Assembly: GCA_005883575.1 (NCBI GenBank)
Contig: VBFH01000001.1
Location: forward strand, 1-43,730
Length of the DNA: 43,730 nucleotides
Direction of reading: 5' to 3'
Source of the DNA: Chloroflexota bacterium
GTDB lineage: Bacteria > Chloroflexota > Dormibacteria > Dormibacterales > Dormibacteraceae
Below, piece by piece: positions 32,739-40,444 of the stretch. Each line of letters opens with the position of its first letter. Position 1 is the first letter of the stretch. The notes beneath the pieces were generated by a model. It ran no database searches. It was not told where the DNA came from and saw nothing but the letters and a program-made list of their open reading frames with translations. Made by a program: the position numbers and the translations under genes.

Positions 32739-34076
32739 TCAAGCTGCCGTCAGTTCCGCGACGAGCTCGTCGAGACGGACGCCGTGCGAGGCCTTGACCA
32801 GCACTCGATCGCCCGGCACTGCGTTGTGGCGGACCCAATCCACGGCGGCGGCTCGATCGGCCACCACCTCCGCGCCGGCCGCTACGGCCATCTGGCGCGC
32901 GTGTGCGCCCTCGACCACGCACACCGCATCGAAAACTTCCCGCGCCCGCTGCCCGACCAGACGATGGGACTCTTCGGCTAGTGGACCGAGCTCGCGCATC
33001 TCGCCCAGCACCGCGAGCAGCCGGCCGCTTCGCGCCTTTTGGGCGGCAACATCGAAAGCGGCAAGCATCGACTCGGGGCTGGCGTTGTAGGCGTCGTCGA
33101 TGAGCGTGTAGCCAGCCGGCGTGTCGATCTCCTCGAGGCGATGCTCGACGCGCACCTCGGCGAGAGCATCGGTGCCGATCTCGAGCGGAACGCCCGCGAA
33201 GTCGCCGGCGGCGAGGGCTGCCGCGGCGTTCAGCGCCTGGTGCTTGCCGTCGAGCAGCAGGCGGACGTCGATGCCGCGAATCGAAAAGCGTGAGCCGCCT
33301 TCGCCCAGCGGCTCGTACTTCTCCACGCGGTAATCGCCGGAGTGCTCTCCAAAGCTGGCTACGTGCGCCGAGGTCATCTGGGCAAGCAGCGGATAGAACT
33401 CGTTGTCGGCGTTCAGGACGGCAAGCCCCTTATCTGGCAGCGCCTCGACGAGCTCCCCTTTCCCTCGGGCGAGGTCCTCACGCGACTTGAAGAACTCGAT
33501 ATGGACAACACCGACGTTGGTCACGATTCCGATCACGGGTTTGGCGAGCGCCGCGAGCCGCGCGATGTCACCAGCGCGCTGCATGCCCATCTCGAGGACC
33601 AGCGCGGAGTGATGCGGCTCGAGGCTCAGGATGGTCAGGGGCACACCCGTCTCGGTGTTCAGGTTGCCTTGCGTCCGGAGCACGTTGAAGTGCCGCGAGA
33701 GGATCGCCGCCACCATCTCTTTGGTCGATGTCTTGCCGTTGCTGCCCGTGACGCCGACGACGAGCGGCTGGACGCGGCGCAGGGCGAGGGAGGCAAGGGC
33801 GAAGAGCGCGTTCCACGTGTCGGGCACGACCACCTCGACGATGCCGCTGGGGATTTCCCTCTTTCGCTCCACGACCACGGCGGCCGCTCCCCGCGCGATG
33901 GCGTCCGCGACGAACTGGTGGCCGTCCATCTCCGCGCCGCGAAGGGCGAAGAACAGGCCACCATGCTGCACCTCGCGCGAGTCGGTGTGGAAGCTGGAGA
34001 ACGTCTCCCCGACCTGGGTGCCGCCGACCTCGCCTCCGCCCGTCGCCTCGAGGATCTCGAGGAGGCTGAGCCTCAT
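32739..34076 (-). CDS. murF: UDP-MurNAc-tripeptide--D-Ala-D-Ala ligase
   Basis: 445 residues. N-terminal substrate domain (FHTDSREVQHGGLFFALRG), P-loop VGVTGSNGKTSTKEMVAAIL, LEMGMQRAGDIARL, GKHQALNAAAALAAG, and the ending LVKASHGVRLDELVAEL. It adds D-Ala-D-Ala made by Ddl. It directly follows ftsI across a 173-nt gap, where relatives would have murE. Confidence 0.95.
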   Translation of the reverse strand: MRLSLLEILEATGGGEVGGTQVGETFSSFHTDSREVQHGGLFFALRGAEMDGHQFVADAIARGAAAVVVERKREIPSGIVEVVVPDTWNALFALASLALRRVQPLVVGVTGSNGKTSTKEMVAAILSRHFNVLRTQGNLNTETGVPLTILSLEPHHSALVLEMGMQRAGDIARLAALAKPVIGIVTNVGVVHIEFFKSREDLARGKGELVEALPDKGLAVLNADNEFYPLLAQMTSAHVASFGEHSGDYRVEKYEPLGEGGSRFSIRGIDVRLLLDGKHQALNAAAALAAGDFAGVPLEIGTDALAEVRVEHRLEEIDTPAGYTLIDDAYNASPESMLAAFDVAAQKARSGRLLAVLGEMRELGPLAEESHRLVGQRAREVFDAVCVVEGAHARQMAVAAGAEVVADRAAAVDWVRHNAVPGDRVLVKASHGVRLDELVAELTAA

Positions 34077-34249
34077 GTATCTGCGGTCCGCAACATGCAG
34101 GAGCTCACGATCGGTATCAACAGTAAGTGGAGCGGAAGCCCGGATTCATTCCGGGCGTCCCCCCAGCGCGAGCTCCTGTAACTGATGCACGGTCTGTGGA
34201 ATCCGAGAGGAGGCCCCCGGGGGAGATCCGCAGATCTCCCTCACGATCT
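34077..34249 (-). ncRNA. Structured murF-ftsI intergenic region (candidate RNA element)
   Basis: 173 nt without a convincing gene. Minus-strand RNA can form three stems: GGGAGATC/GATCTCCC with a 4-nt loop (34221-34240), GCCCGGA/TCCGGGC with a 5-nt loop (34138-34156), and a long-range 9-bp CAGGAGCTC/GAGCTCCTG (34098-34106 with 34170-34178) that encloses the second. None is followed by a T-tract, so it is not a simple terminator. It sits where murE is expected. It may be a scar, an mRNA stabiliser or a regulator of murF. Confidence 0.3.
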
Positions 34250-36013
34250 TCAGTGCGGGTCCGGTGTTATATGCCAGTCGACGACGATTGTTTGGGCTAT
34301 CTGCTTCCAGATCGGCTCAGCCGTCATGTAACCGTCATTCAAAGTCCAGTCACGCTCACTGCCGGGATAGTGAGGCTTGCGCACCACGACGAGCATCGTG
34401 AACTTCGGGTGCTGCGCCGGGAGGAAACCGACAAAGGACGTCCACACGTCCTGCGTGTACTTGCCGTTGACCGGGATCTGCGACGTGCCAGTCTTCCCAG
34501 CCTGGTCGAGCTCAAAGCCGCGAATCCTCGAAGTCCAGCCCGAACCCTTTTGCACGACCTGCTCCATCATCGCGGTCATCTTGGCCGCAGTCGCCGGGGT
34601 GATCACCTGGCGTTGGGACTGAAGGAGCAGCGGGTTGATCTGGGTGCCCATTCGCTCCACAAGGTGCGGCGGCGCGTATTTGCCTCCGTTCGCGACGACG
34701 TTGGTCGCTGCCAGCATCTGGACCATGTTCACGTCGATGCCCTGACCGAACGACGTGGTCGCGTACTGCGCGTCCTGCATCTGTGCCGCCGATGGCAGAG
34801 GTATGAAGCTCTCGCCCGCGACGTCGATGCCGCTCGGCTGCGTCAGGCCAAAAGCCTGGAGGTTTTTGTAATAGGCATCGTGGCCCACGGCGAGCATCGC
34901 CTTCATCGCTCCGACGTTCAGCGAGTGCTCGAGAACGTAGGTGTAGTCGATGTTGCCGTGGTTGCGGCGGTCCCAGTCGTAGATCCAGAAGCCGTCGACC
35001 TTGAGGTATCCGGGATCGTTGATGACCGTCGTCGGCGTGATCGCACCGGCGTTGAGCGCGCCTGACAGCGTCACGACCTTCATAACCGAGCCCGGCTCGT
35101 AGACATAGCTGAGGACGTTGTCCTTGAACAGCGCCGCGTCGGTGTGGTTGAAGTCGTTGGCGTTGTAGCTCGGGTAGTCGGCCCAGGCGACGATGCCGCC
35201 GGTTGCCGGATCCATGATCAGAACGCTGCCGCTCTCCGCCTTGTCTCGCTTCACGCCCTCGGCGAGCGCCTGCTCGGCGGCGTACTGCACGCTGGCGTCG
35301 ACCGAGAGGACAAGGTCTGATCCGGGGACAGGGTCCTGGTGGGTGTGCGAGCCCAGCACGATCTCGCGGTTGGAGAGGTCTCGGTAGCTCGAGATGTATC
35401 CCGGCGTGCCCGCAAGGACCTTTTGATACTTCTCCTCGAGACCGTACCTGCCGGCGCCGTTCCAATCCACGAAGCCGAGGAGGTTGGCGGCGAGGGTGGT
35501 GCCGCTCGCTATCCCAGGGAGGTAGGAGCGCTGCGTCTCCTCCTGGAGGCCGACACCCGGCAGCTTGAGCGTCCTGAGTTTGTCGGCTTTGGCTTTGGGG
35601 AACCGCCGCGCGATGTAGGCGAACTTCGAGCTCGACTGCAGCGTCGTCATCACCTTGGCCTGGTCGACGCCGAGCACCCCGGCTAAGCCCGTGGCGACAC
35701 GGTCACGGTCGGCGGCGACGATCTGGTCAGGTGACACAAAAGCCGAGTAGACGGTGGTATTGACTACGAGCTGCGTCAGGTTGCGGTCGAAGACCGCGCC
35801 GCGCATCGCCGGCAGCTGGACGAACTCGCGGTACTGGGCCTGCGCCTGCACCGTCAGACGGCCATGCTGCGCCACCTGCCAGTACGCAAGTCGCGACCAC
35901 ACCATGCCCGCGAGCACGATTGCGAGCGCGAGCATCGACAGGACGCGGAGGCGGGCCGAGCCAACGCGATCGACGGTTCCGGGGCGTCTCGCGGAGAGAG
36001 CCCTGGTGGACAT
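34250..36013 (-). CDS. ftsI: Septal transpeptidase FtsI (class B PBP)
   Basis: 587 residues. Short cytoplasmic end and one membrane helix (about 22-44), pedestal domain with RGAVFDRNLTQLVVNTTVYS, and a transpeptidase domain with SVMK (309-312, nucleophile Ser309), SLN (364-366) and KTGTS (507-511). YEPGSVMKVVT fits the family's EPGSxxK. It crosslinks septal peptidoglycan made by FtsW. No PASTA domain is present at the C-terminus. The start abuts the ftsL stop. Confidence 0.95.
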   Translation of the reverse strand: MSTRALSARRPGTVDRVGSARLRVLSMLALAIVLAGMVWSRLAYWQVAQHGRLTVQAQAQYREFVQLPAMRGAVFDRNLTQLVVNTTVYSAFVSPDQIVAADRDRVATGLAGVLGVDQAKVMTTLQSSSKFAYIARRFPKAKADKLRTLKLPGVGLQEETQRSYLPGIASGTTLAANLLGFVDWNGAGRYGLEEKYQKVLAGTPGYISSYRDLSNREIVLGSHTHQDPVPGSDLVLSVDASVQYAAEQALAEGVKRDKAESGSVLIMDPATGGIVAWADYPSYNANDFNHTDAALFKDNVLSYVYEPGSVMKVVTLSGALNAGAITPTTVINDPGYLKVDGFWIYDWDRRNHGNIDYTYVLEHSLNVGAMKAMLAVGHDAYYKNLQAFGLTQPSGIDVAGESFIPLPSAAQMQDAQYATTSFGQGIDVNMVQMLAATNVVANGGKYAPPHLVERMGTQINPLLLQSQRQVITPATAAKMTAMMEQVVQKGSGWTSRIRGFELDQAGKTGTSQIPVNGKYTQDVWTSFVGFLPAQHPKFTMLVVVRKPHYPGSERDWTLNDGYMTAEPIWKQIAQTIVVDWHITPDPH

Positions 36014-36547
36014 CTAGTGTTTCGTCGCCGCCTGCACGTCGCGCGTGCCGCCGACGGTGTTCACGACGAGGGCCACAGCGCGGAGCCAGAGCGGCGTCGT
36101 GTCGGAGGCCGAGGCGCCGACCGGCGCCTCCAGGTCGACCGCGACCTCGGTGCCCTGCACGTAGCTCGACGGCACGACGCGCTGCATACCGCTCTGCGCG
36201 GCCTGCTGCTGAACCTGGGCGGGCGCGTGCAGCGTCACCTCTTGATAGCGGAGCTGGTCTTGCTCGGCGATGAGCTGCCGCTGCTGGTCCTGCAGCCTGG
36301 TGATGTCATAGGACGCCTGCGTGATCTGCGCCGCGATCGCAAGGTAGAAGAGGAGGACGATCACGACCGCCCCGACCGCCATGTAGGCATGGCCGAACAT
36401 GTTCAGCCGCAGCCGTTCTGCCGCGACCGCTCCGGCCACATGGACAAAACCGCGCGTACGCCGTCGCCGCCGGGGCGGGTTGGCAACGTGTGATACCGCG
36501 CTGTTCGCGCCCAGGCGCCGTCGAGTGAGTATTCGGGTCGATGTCAA
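36014..36547 (-). CDS. ftsL: FtsL-like division protein
   Basis: 177 residues, called by position and layout as the sequence of this family drifts. Basic cytoplasmic N-terminus (1-48), one membrane helix (about 55-75, AYMAVGAVVIVLLFYLAIAA), then a coiled coil with heptads (ITRLQDQQRQLIAEQDQLRYQ, about 82-110) and a tail of about 60 residues. FtsL bridges FtsQ and FtsI/FtsW. The start is TTG 36547 with GAGG about 9 nt upstream. The tail after the coiled coil is longer than in classical FtsL. Confidence 0.8.
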   Translation of the reverse strand: MTSTRILTRRRLGANSAVSHVANPPRRRRRTRGFVHVAGAVAAERLRLNMFGHAYMAVGAVVIVLLFYLAIAAQITQASYDITRLQDQQRQLIAEQDQLRYQEVTLHAPAQVQQQAAQSGMQRVVPSSYVQGTEVAVDLEAPVGASASDTTPLWLRAVALVVNTVGGTRDVQAATKH

Positions 36548-36605
36548 GACGTTTGCCTCATTGATTGGATTGACGTTTAGGAGACAGTCCCTCCAGCGCT
36601 TTGCT

Positions 36606-36640
36606 CCACCTCCCCATCGATGGGGTGGACGCTTTTTTTA
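36606..36640 (+). terminator. Terminator-like hairpin, plus-strand orientation
   Basis: CCACCTCCCCATCGATGGGGTGG followed by ACGC and seven T (36633-36639) is a strong intrinsic terminator only if transcribed on the plus strand, that is, antisense to the dcw operon. No plus-strand gene ends here. Confidence 0.5.
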
Positions 36641-36643
36641 TTG

Positions 36644-36677
36644 CCTGGTGGCCGGAGGGGTTAGGCCGGCCACCAGG
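36644..36677 (-). repeat. 12-bp perfect hairpin between rsmH and ftsL
   Basis: CCTGGTGGCCGG pairs exactly with CCGGCCACCAGG across a 10-nt loop, 11 nt after the rsmH stop. On the minus strand it is followed by CAATAAAAAAAG, with no T-tract, so it would act as an mRNA-protecting or pausing structure rather than a terminator. Confidence 0.5.
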
Positions 36678-36687
36678 ACTTGTGAAG

Positions 36688-37611
36688 TCAGACTCTTTCC
36701 GCGACCCGGAGGCGGGCGGACCGGGCGCGGGGGTTGGCGGCCACCTCCTGCTCGGAGGGCCGCGTCGGATGCCGGGTGATGATGCGGAGGGTGGCCCGGT
36801 GGCCGCAGGTGCAGACTGGCTGCTGGGGTGGGCAGATGCAGTCTTTGGACTCGACGTTGAAGAATGACTTGACCAAGCGGTCTTCCAGGGAGTGGAAGCT
36901 GATCGTCGCCATACGACCACCGGGTTTGAGTGTCGAAAGAGCTGCTCGCAATCCGGTTTCGATCTCTCCAAGCTCATCGTTGACGGCGATCCGCAAGCCC
37001 TGAAAGGTCCGCGTCGCCACATTGATGTCACGAGGCCATGCTCGGCGCGGAATGGCGGCCTCAACCGCCTGAGCCAGGTCGCGGGTGGTGCGGAGCGGGC
37101 GCCGCGCCACGATGAACTGTGCGATCCGGCGGGCCCAACGCTCCTCGCCGTACTGCCGTAGGATCCGCTCGATCTCGGCGACGTAGTATTCGTTGACGAT
37201 CTTCGCCGCGGTGAGATTCGAGTCCGGGTCCATTCGCATGTCGAGCGGCCCGTCGGCGCGGAAGCTGAAGCCGCGCGTCGGGTCGTCGACCTGGGTGCTG
37301 GAGAGACCGAAGTCGAAGAGGATCAGGTCCGCTGGACTGAAACCGCGATTCGTCGCGATCTCGTCAAGCTGGGAAAAGGTTCCGTGAACCAGTACTGCCG
37401 CGTCGCCGAATGAAGCCAGCGACTCCTGCCCGGTCCGGACCGCCGCGGGATCGCGGTCGATCCCGAGCAGCCGACCGCCAGGTGTGATCCTCTCCAGGAT
37501 TTGGCGGGCGTGGCCCGCCTGCCCGAGGGTGCAGTCGATCGCGACCGCCCCCGATCGGGGCTGGAGCAGCTCTATTACCTCTTGTGAAAGTGCTGGAACG
37601 TGCGGACTAAT
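36688..37611 (-). CDS. rsmH: 16S rRNA m4C1402 methyltransferase RsmH (MraW)
   Basis: 307 residues when read from ATT 37611. N-terminus SPHVPALSQEVIELL matches the family's HxPVLxxEV; SAM-binding DCTLGQAGHARQILERI, GIDRDPAAV, LILFDFGLSSTQVDDPTRGF and FRADGPLDMRMDP; then TFQGLRIAVNDELGEIE and SFHSLEDRLVK. No ATG, GTG or TTG occurs between an in-frame TGA and the conserved block; the first internal ATG would remove about 120 residues including the SAM site. ATT overlaps the mraZ stop (CATTAG), and AUU is a known rare start. C-terminus has a Cys group (CICPPQQPVCTCG), typical of the family. Confidence 0.9.
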   Translation of the reverse strand: MSPHVPALSQEVIELLQPRSGAVAIDCTLGQAGHARQILERITPGGRLLGIDRDPAAVRTGQESLASFGDAAVLVHGTFSQLDEIATNRGFSPADLILFDFGLSSTQVDDPTRGFSFRADGPLDMRMDPDSNLTAAKIVNEYYVAEIERILRQYGEERWARRIAQFIVARRPLRTTRDLAQAVEAAIPRRAWPRDINVATRTFQGLRIAVNDELGEIETGLRAALSTLKPGGRMATISFHSLEDRLVKSFFNVESKDCICPPQQPVCTCGHRATLRIITRHPTRPSEQEVAANPRARSARLRVAERV

Positions 37612-38038
37612 GTCCTGAGATCACCCTGTCAGCGAATTCTGTGAAACGCCCTTGCGCGTCGGCGCTGTAGCTGTCCCATCGGCCCTCGGGCCAGATTTCC
37701 ACCCTCGAACCGGCCCCGATCACCACCGCTGTCGACGGAGTCTCGATCCCCGCCAGCCGGCGCTGCTCCGGGAGCAGGCTGATCCGTCCCTGGCCATCGG
37801 GCTCGAACGGATCCGAGAGCGGATAGAGCGTCCTCGACAAGGCGCGATGGTCCGGGCCTGGAAGCGGGCTGCGCAGCTCTTCGCCCAGCGCCGCCCAGAG
37901 GTCCGGCGGATAGATCGCCAACACCTGGTCCTGACCGACCGAGACGAAGCTGCCCTCGCGCAGCTGCTTGCGGAACGAGGCGGGGATCGCCAGCCGCCCT
38001 TTGTCGTCCACCCTCACCCGATGCGCTCCAGTGAACAC
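37607..38038 (-). CDS. mraZ: Transcriptional regulator MraZ
   Basis: 143 residues with two SpoVT/AbrB-like repeats: VRVDDKGRLAIPASFRKQL (9-27) and PFEPDGQGRISLLPEQRRLAG (about 75-97); the DDKGR and DGQGR boxes contact DNA. MraZ binds GTGGG-type repeats upstream of its own operon. Such repeats occur at 38269-38283. The GTG start directly follows the TGA of a small upstream ORF, with GGGAGG 8 nt before it. It heads the dcw cluster. Confidence 0.95.
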   Translation of the reverse strand: MFTGAHRVRVDDKGRLAIPASFRKQLREGSFVSVGQDQVLAIYPPDLWAALGEELRSPLPGPDHRALSRTLYPLSDPFEPDGQGRISLLPEQRRLAGIETPSTAVVIGAGSRVEIWPEGRWDSYSADAQGRFTEFADRVISGH

Positions 38039-38269
38039 TCATCGGGCCTCCCAATAGTTGAGGCGACGGCGCTCGGTGCGGGCGCAAAGGCTGCAGCCGC
38101 ATCCGTGGAGCTCGAGGGGCAGACGGTTGCCGTGCTTGTCAAACCTATGGTTGAAACGCAGATCGCCGGCCTCATCGCGGCTGCGGGGAGAAGTGGCGTA
38201 GAGGAGGTGTATGGCGTGCCTTACTTGGACGTAGGGTGCGACGTATGGTCCAATGTCTGTCGGATTCAC
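38039..38269 (-). CDS. Small Cys-containing hypothetical protein upstream of mraZ
   Basis: 76 residues from GTG 38269 (GGGGAG 5 nt upstream; GTG 38272 also possible). The product starts VNPTDIGPYVAPYVQVRHAI and ends with a basic stretch carrying CGCSLCARTERRR, a possible metal- or redox-active Cys group. Most codons end in C or G, as in its neighbours. The TGA stop is followed at once by the mraZ GTG, and the promoter lies about 36 nt upstream, so it would be the first gene of the dcw transcript. I do not recognise the family; it may be a coding leader. Confidence 0.45.
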   Translation of the reverse strand: MNPTDIGPYVAPYVQVRHAIHLLYATSPRSRDEAGDLRFNHRFDKHGNRLPLELHGCGCSLCARTERRRLNYWEAR

Positions 38270-38283
38270 CACTTCTCCCCACT
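38264..38283 (-). promoter_or_regulatory. Candidate MraZ operator (two AGTGG repeats, 10-bp period)
   Basis: AGTGGGGAGAAGTGGTGAAT on the minus strand: AGTGG at 38279-38283 and again at 38269-38273, ten bases apart. MraZ proteins bind TGGG/GTGG-type repeats with a 10-bp period downstream of the dcw promoter. The site lies about 20 bp downstream of the -10 box and overlaps the ribosome binding site of the small ORF. Only two repeats are clear, fewer than the three or four usually described. Confidence 0.5.
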
Positions 38284-38304
38284 GATCACCGCGATTCGCC
38301 GCAG

Positions 38305-38333
38305 ACCCTAGCAGCGCCGTGTAAGCCTGTCAA
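38305..38333 (-). promoter_or_regulatory. Main dcw promoter
   Basis: TTGACA (38328-38333) and TAGGGT (38305-38310) with a 17-nt spacer on the minus strand. This is the best sigma-70-type promoter in the window. It serves the small ORF, mraZ and the genes that follow. The 171 nt between it and the ABC permease stop (38334-38504) contain no gene that I can see. Confidence 0.75.
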
Positions 38334-38504
38334 TACCTTTACCACAAGATCTAGAAAGGCTAAACCGGCCATCGACAAGTCCTTTCCCCATATGTTGTGG
38401 GTGAGACAGTTGCGAGGCCTAAATACGGGGCTCGAACGTGATAGTCGCGAACATTAGTTTGGTAAACCCCCCACGACCGGCACGGATCTATCGCTTACTT
38501 CTCT

Positions 38505-39341
38505 TTACCCGCTGCGCTTGAGCAAGCCCAGCCTCTTGGCTCGCCTTTCCGCCCAGCTGAAGACCAGGATCCCGGCCGGGATCAAGGCCGCCCCCATGGC
38601 CAGCAGGATGCCCACGGTGGGGAGCTGGTCCCCCACTCCCGCGCCCTCGAGAAGGCTGCGCCGCATGCCGGACAGCGCATAGGTCAGCGGACTGGCCGCC
38701 CCGGCCACCTGCAGTGGCATCGGCAGCACGCTCAGCGGGTAGTACACACCCGACACCAGGAGCATGAAGCCCTGCACCGCGAACGACATCTGCTCGCCCT
38801 TCTGGGGCGAGAGCAGCGGCAGCACCGAGGTCAGGATCGCGAGTCCGATGAGCGGGACGATTGAGGCCGCGAGCACCAGGAGCGCGCCGGCTACGTTGGC
38901 GTGCGAGAAGTCGATGTTGAAGATCGCGACCGCGACCAGCAGCACGATAAACGTGCGCGCGAGGCCGTACCCGATCGCGAACAGGCAGATGCCCATCAGG
39001 TGGGTCATCCGACGCACAGGCGCCATGAATGTGTACTCGATGGTTCCCTCCCACCGCTCCCAGGCGATGGCGTATGCCGCTTCCATGAAGACCAGCGACA
39101 GGTAGCCCCAGAGCAGTGCTCCTACGAGCAGGTAGAGCTGCGCCTTGCGCAGGTCGAATGACTCGCCTCCGGCCCCGAGCGTGCCCAGCCCTGAGGCCAG
39201 AAAGCCGATCGAGAGCACGCTGACGACGCTGTAGAAGAGCCAGACGACCTCCCAGACCCAGTAGCGCTTGTACACGTAAAGCTGTCGCTCGGCGAAGCCG
39301 AGCAACGCGCCCATCTCAGAGTGCCGGACGGTCACCGTCAC
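38505..39341 (-). CDS. ABC-2 type exporter permease
   Basis: 278 residues with about six membrane helices; SVVSVLSIGFLASGL, LLVGALLWGYLSLVFMEAAY and the typical ABC-2 stretch MSFAVQGFMLLVSGVYYPLSVLP followed by PLTYALSGMRRSLLEGAG. This is the DrrB/NodJ-like layout. With the ATPase encoded just upstream (GTGA overlap) it forms a drug- or glycolipid-type exporter. Substrate unknown. The attenuator-like leader favours an inducible resistance or export role. Confidence 0.85.
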   Translation of the reverse strand: MTVTVRHSEMGALLGFAERQLYVYKRYWVWEVVWLFYSVVSVLSIGFLASGLGTLGAGGESFDLRKAQLYLLVGALLWGYLSLVFMEAAYAIAWERWEGTIEYTFMAPVRRMTHLMGICLFAIGYGLARTFIVLLVAVAIFNIDFSHANVAGALLVLAASIVPLIGLAILTSVLPLLSPQKGEQMSFAVQGFMLLVSGVYYPLSVLPMPLQVAGAASPLTYALSGMRRSLLEGAGVGDQLPTVGILLAMGAALIPAGILVFSWAERRAKRLGLLKRSG

Positions 39342-40156
39342 GGAGCCACCTCCTCCGGCTCCTCCGCCTCGAGGGTCTTACCGGTCAGGTGCATGAAGAC
39401 GCCCTCGAGCGTGGCGCCGCCATGGATGCGGCACAGCTCGGCGGGCCTGCCGTCGGCCAGCACACGGCCGCCGTCCATCATCAACACTCGTTCGCAAAGG
39501 GCCTCCGCCTCGTTCATGTCGTGGGTGCAAACGAGCACGGTGATCTCGCGCTCCGCACGCAGCGTCTCGAGCACGGTTTGCACCTCCTTCTTCGACCGCG
39601 GGTCGAGTCCTGTCGTCGGCTCGTCCATGAGCAGGAGCGACGGCGCCGTCAGGAAGCTGCGGGCAATCGCGACCTTCTGCTGCTGACCGCGTGACAGCTG
39701 CTTCATCGGCTGGTCGATCACGTCCAACGGCAGGCCGAGAAGCTCGAGGATCTCGACCACGCGGCGCCGCGTGCCGCTGCCCGCGCTGCCGTAGAGACGT
39801 GCCGCGTAGACCATGTTCTCCCACGGGCTGAGCTCCTTGAAGAAGGCGGCCTCGACCGAGACCCGGTTGACGTGGCGGCGAACCTGAAGCGCCTCCTTGA
39901 CGACGTCCCAACCGAACACCCGGGCTGTCCCGGTGTCAGGGGTGAGCAGCGTGCCAAGGATCCGGATCAGCGTCGACTTCCCACTCCCGTTCGGTCCCAG
40001 GATGCCGGTCACGCCTCCAGGCTGGACGATCAGGTCGAGTTCGTGGAGCGCCACCTTGTCCTTCCAATCGCGTCGCCACCACGGCGCGCCAGCCTCGCGC
40101 TCGCGGCGGCGAAACGCTTTGCTGACGCCCTGGATCTCGATCGCCGGAATGCTCAT
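39338..40156 (-). CDS. ABC exporter ATPase (DrrA/CcmA-like)
   Basis: 272 residues. Walker A GILGPNGSGKST (about 50-61), Q-loop region NRVSVEAAFFKELSPWEN with no clear Gln in the usual place, signature LSRGQQQKVAIARSFL, Walker B LLLMDEPTTGLDPRS and H-loop VCTHDMNEAEAL. The C-terminal extension is short. AGGAG lies 6 nt before ATG 40156. Its transcript starts near 40438 and first crosses a 21-codon ORF and a terminator. Confidence 0.9.
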   Translation of the reverse strand: MSIPAIEIQGVSKAFRRREREAGAPWWRRDWKDKVALHELDLIVQPGGVTGILGPNGSGKSTLIRILGTLLTPDTGTARVFGWDVVKEALQVRRHVNRVSVEAAFFKELSPWENMVYAARLYGSAGSGTRRRVVEILELLGLPLDVIDQPMKQLSRGQQQKVAIARSFLTAPSLLLMDEPTTGLDPRSKKEVQTVLETLRAEREITVLVCTHDMNEAEALCERVLMMDGGRVLADGRPAELCRIHGGATLEGVFMHLTGKTLEAEEPEEVAP

Positions 40157-40233
40157 GGCTATCTCCTGAAATGAACCCCACGAGCACCGAGCTTGCGGCG
40201 TGAGCTCGCGGGGACCCCTGGACGTGAAGCGGA

Positions 40234-40278
40234 CAAAAGAAAAGGACCGTGGCGGTGCCCAACAACCGCACGGTCCTT
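40234..40278 (-). terminator. Intrinsic terminator in the ABC operon leader (attenuator)
   Basis: Stem AAGGACCGTG/CACGGTCCTT (40242-40251 with 40269-40278) extended by CGGT/ACCG inside with a one-base bulge, 8-nt loop, followed on the minus strand by TTTTCTTTTG. It stands 78 nt before the ABC ATPase start and downstream of the leader ORF, so it would stop transcripts before the exporter genes unless opened. Confidence 0.8.
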
Positions 40279-40320
40279 GCTTGAGTCTCTGGGTTCTAGG
40301 TTTCGGCTACCGGACCCGGC

Positions 40321-40386
40321 TCAATGGTGTGCGGATGGGCGCACTTCACCGATGACGGTGAAGCGTGTCTTGTTGATGCCGCCCAT
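40321..40386 (-). CDS. 21-residue leader peptide of the ABC exporter operon
   Basis: ATG 40386 with GGAG 7 nt upstream; encodes MGGINKTRFTVIGEVRPSAH followed by His and TGA. It ends 43 nt before the terminator. The spacer contains GGTCCGG (about 40309-40315), which can pair with the GGACC of the terminator's left arm. A ribosome stalled on this ORF could change the fold, as in known ribosome-mediated attenuation of antibiotic-resistance genes. It lacks a run of one amino-acid codon, so an antibiotic or general translation slowing is a likelier signal than amino-acid starvation. Confidence 0.5.
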   Translation of the reverse strand: MGGINKTRFTVIGEVRPSAHH

Positions 40387-40414
40387 TAGCACACTCCGAA
40401 AAATCCGAAATGGA

Positions 40415-40432
40415 CACACCCGAATGGGTGTG
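40415..40432 (-). repeat. Hairpin at the start of the ABC operon leader
   Basis: CACACCC/GGGTGTG, 7 bp, 4-nt loop. ATTTTT follows 11 nt later. It could be a weak terminator for the upstream peptidase gene or part of the leader fold. Confidence 0.45.
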
Positions 40433-40444
40433 CAGACGCTTCCT

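Noticed and set aside
34190-34240. murE fragment between ftsI and murF
   Set aside because: Short frames there give no MurE motif (no GTNGKT, no HxxxD pattern), so I could not support a remnant.
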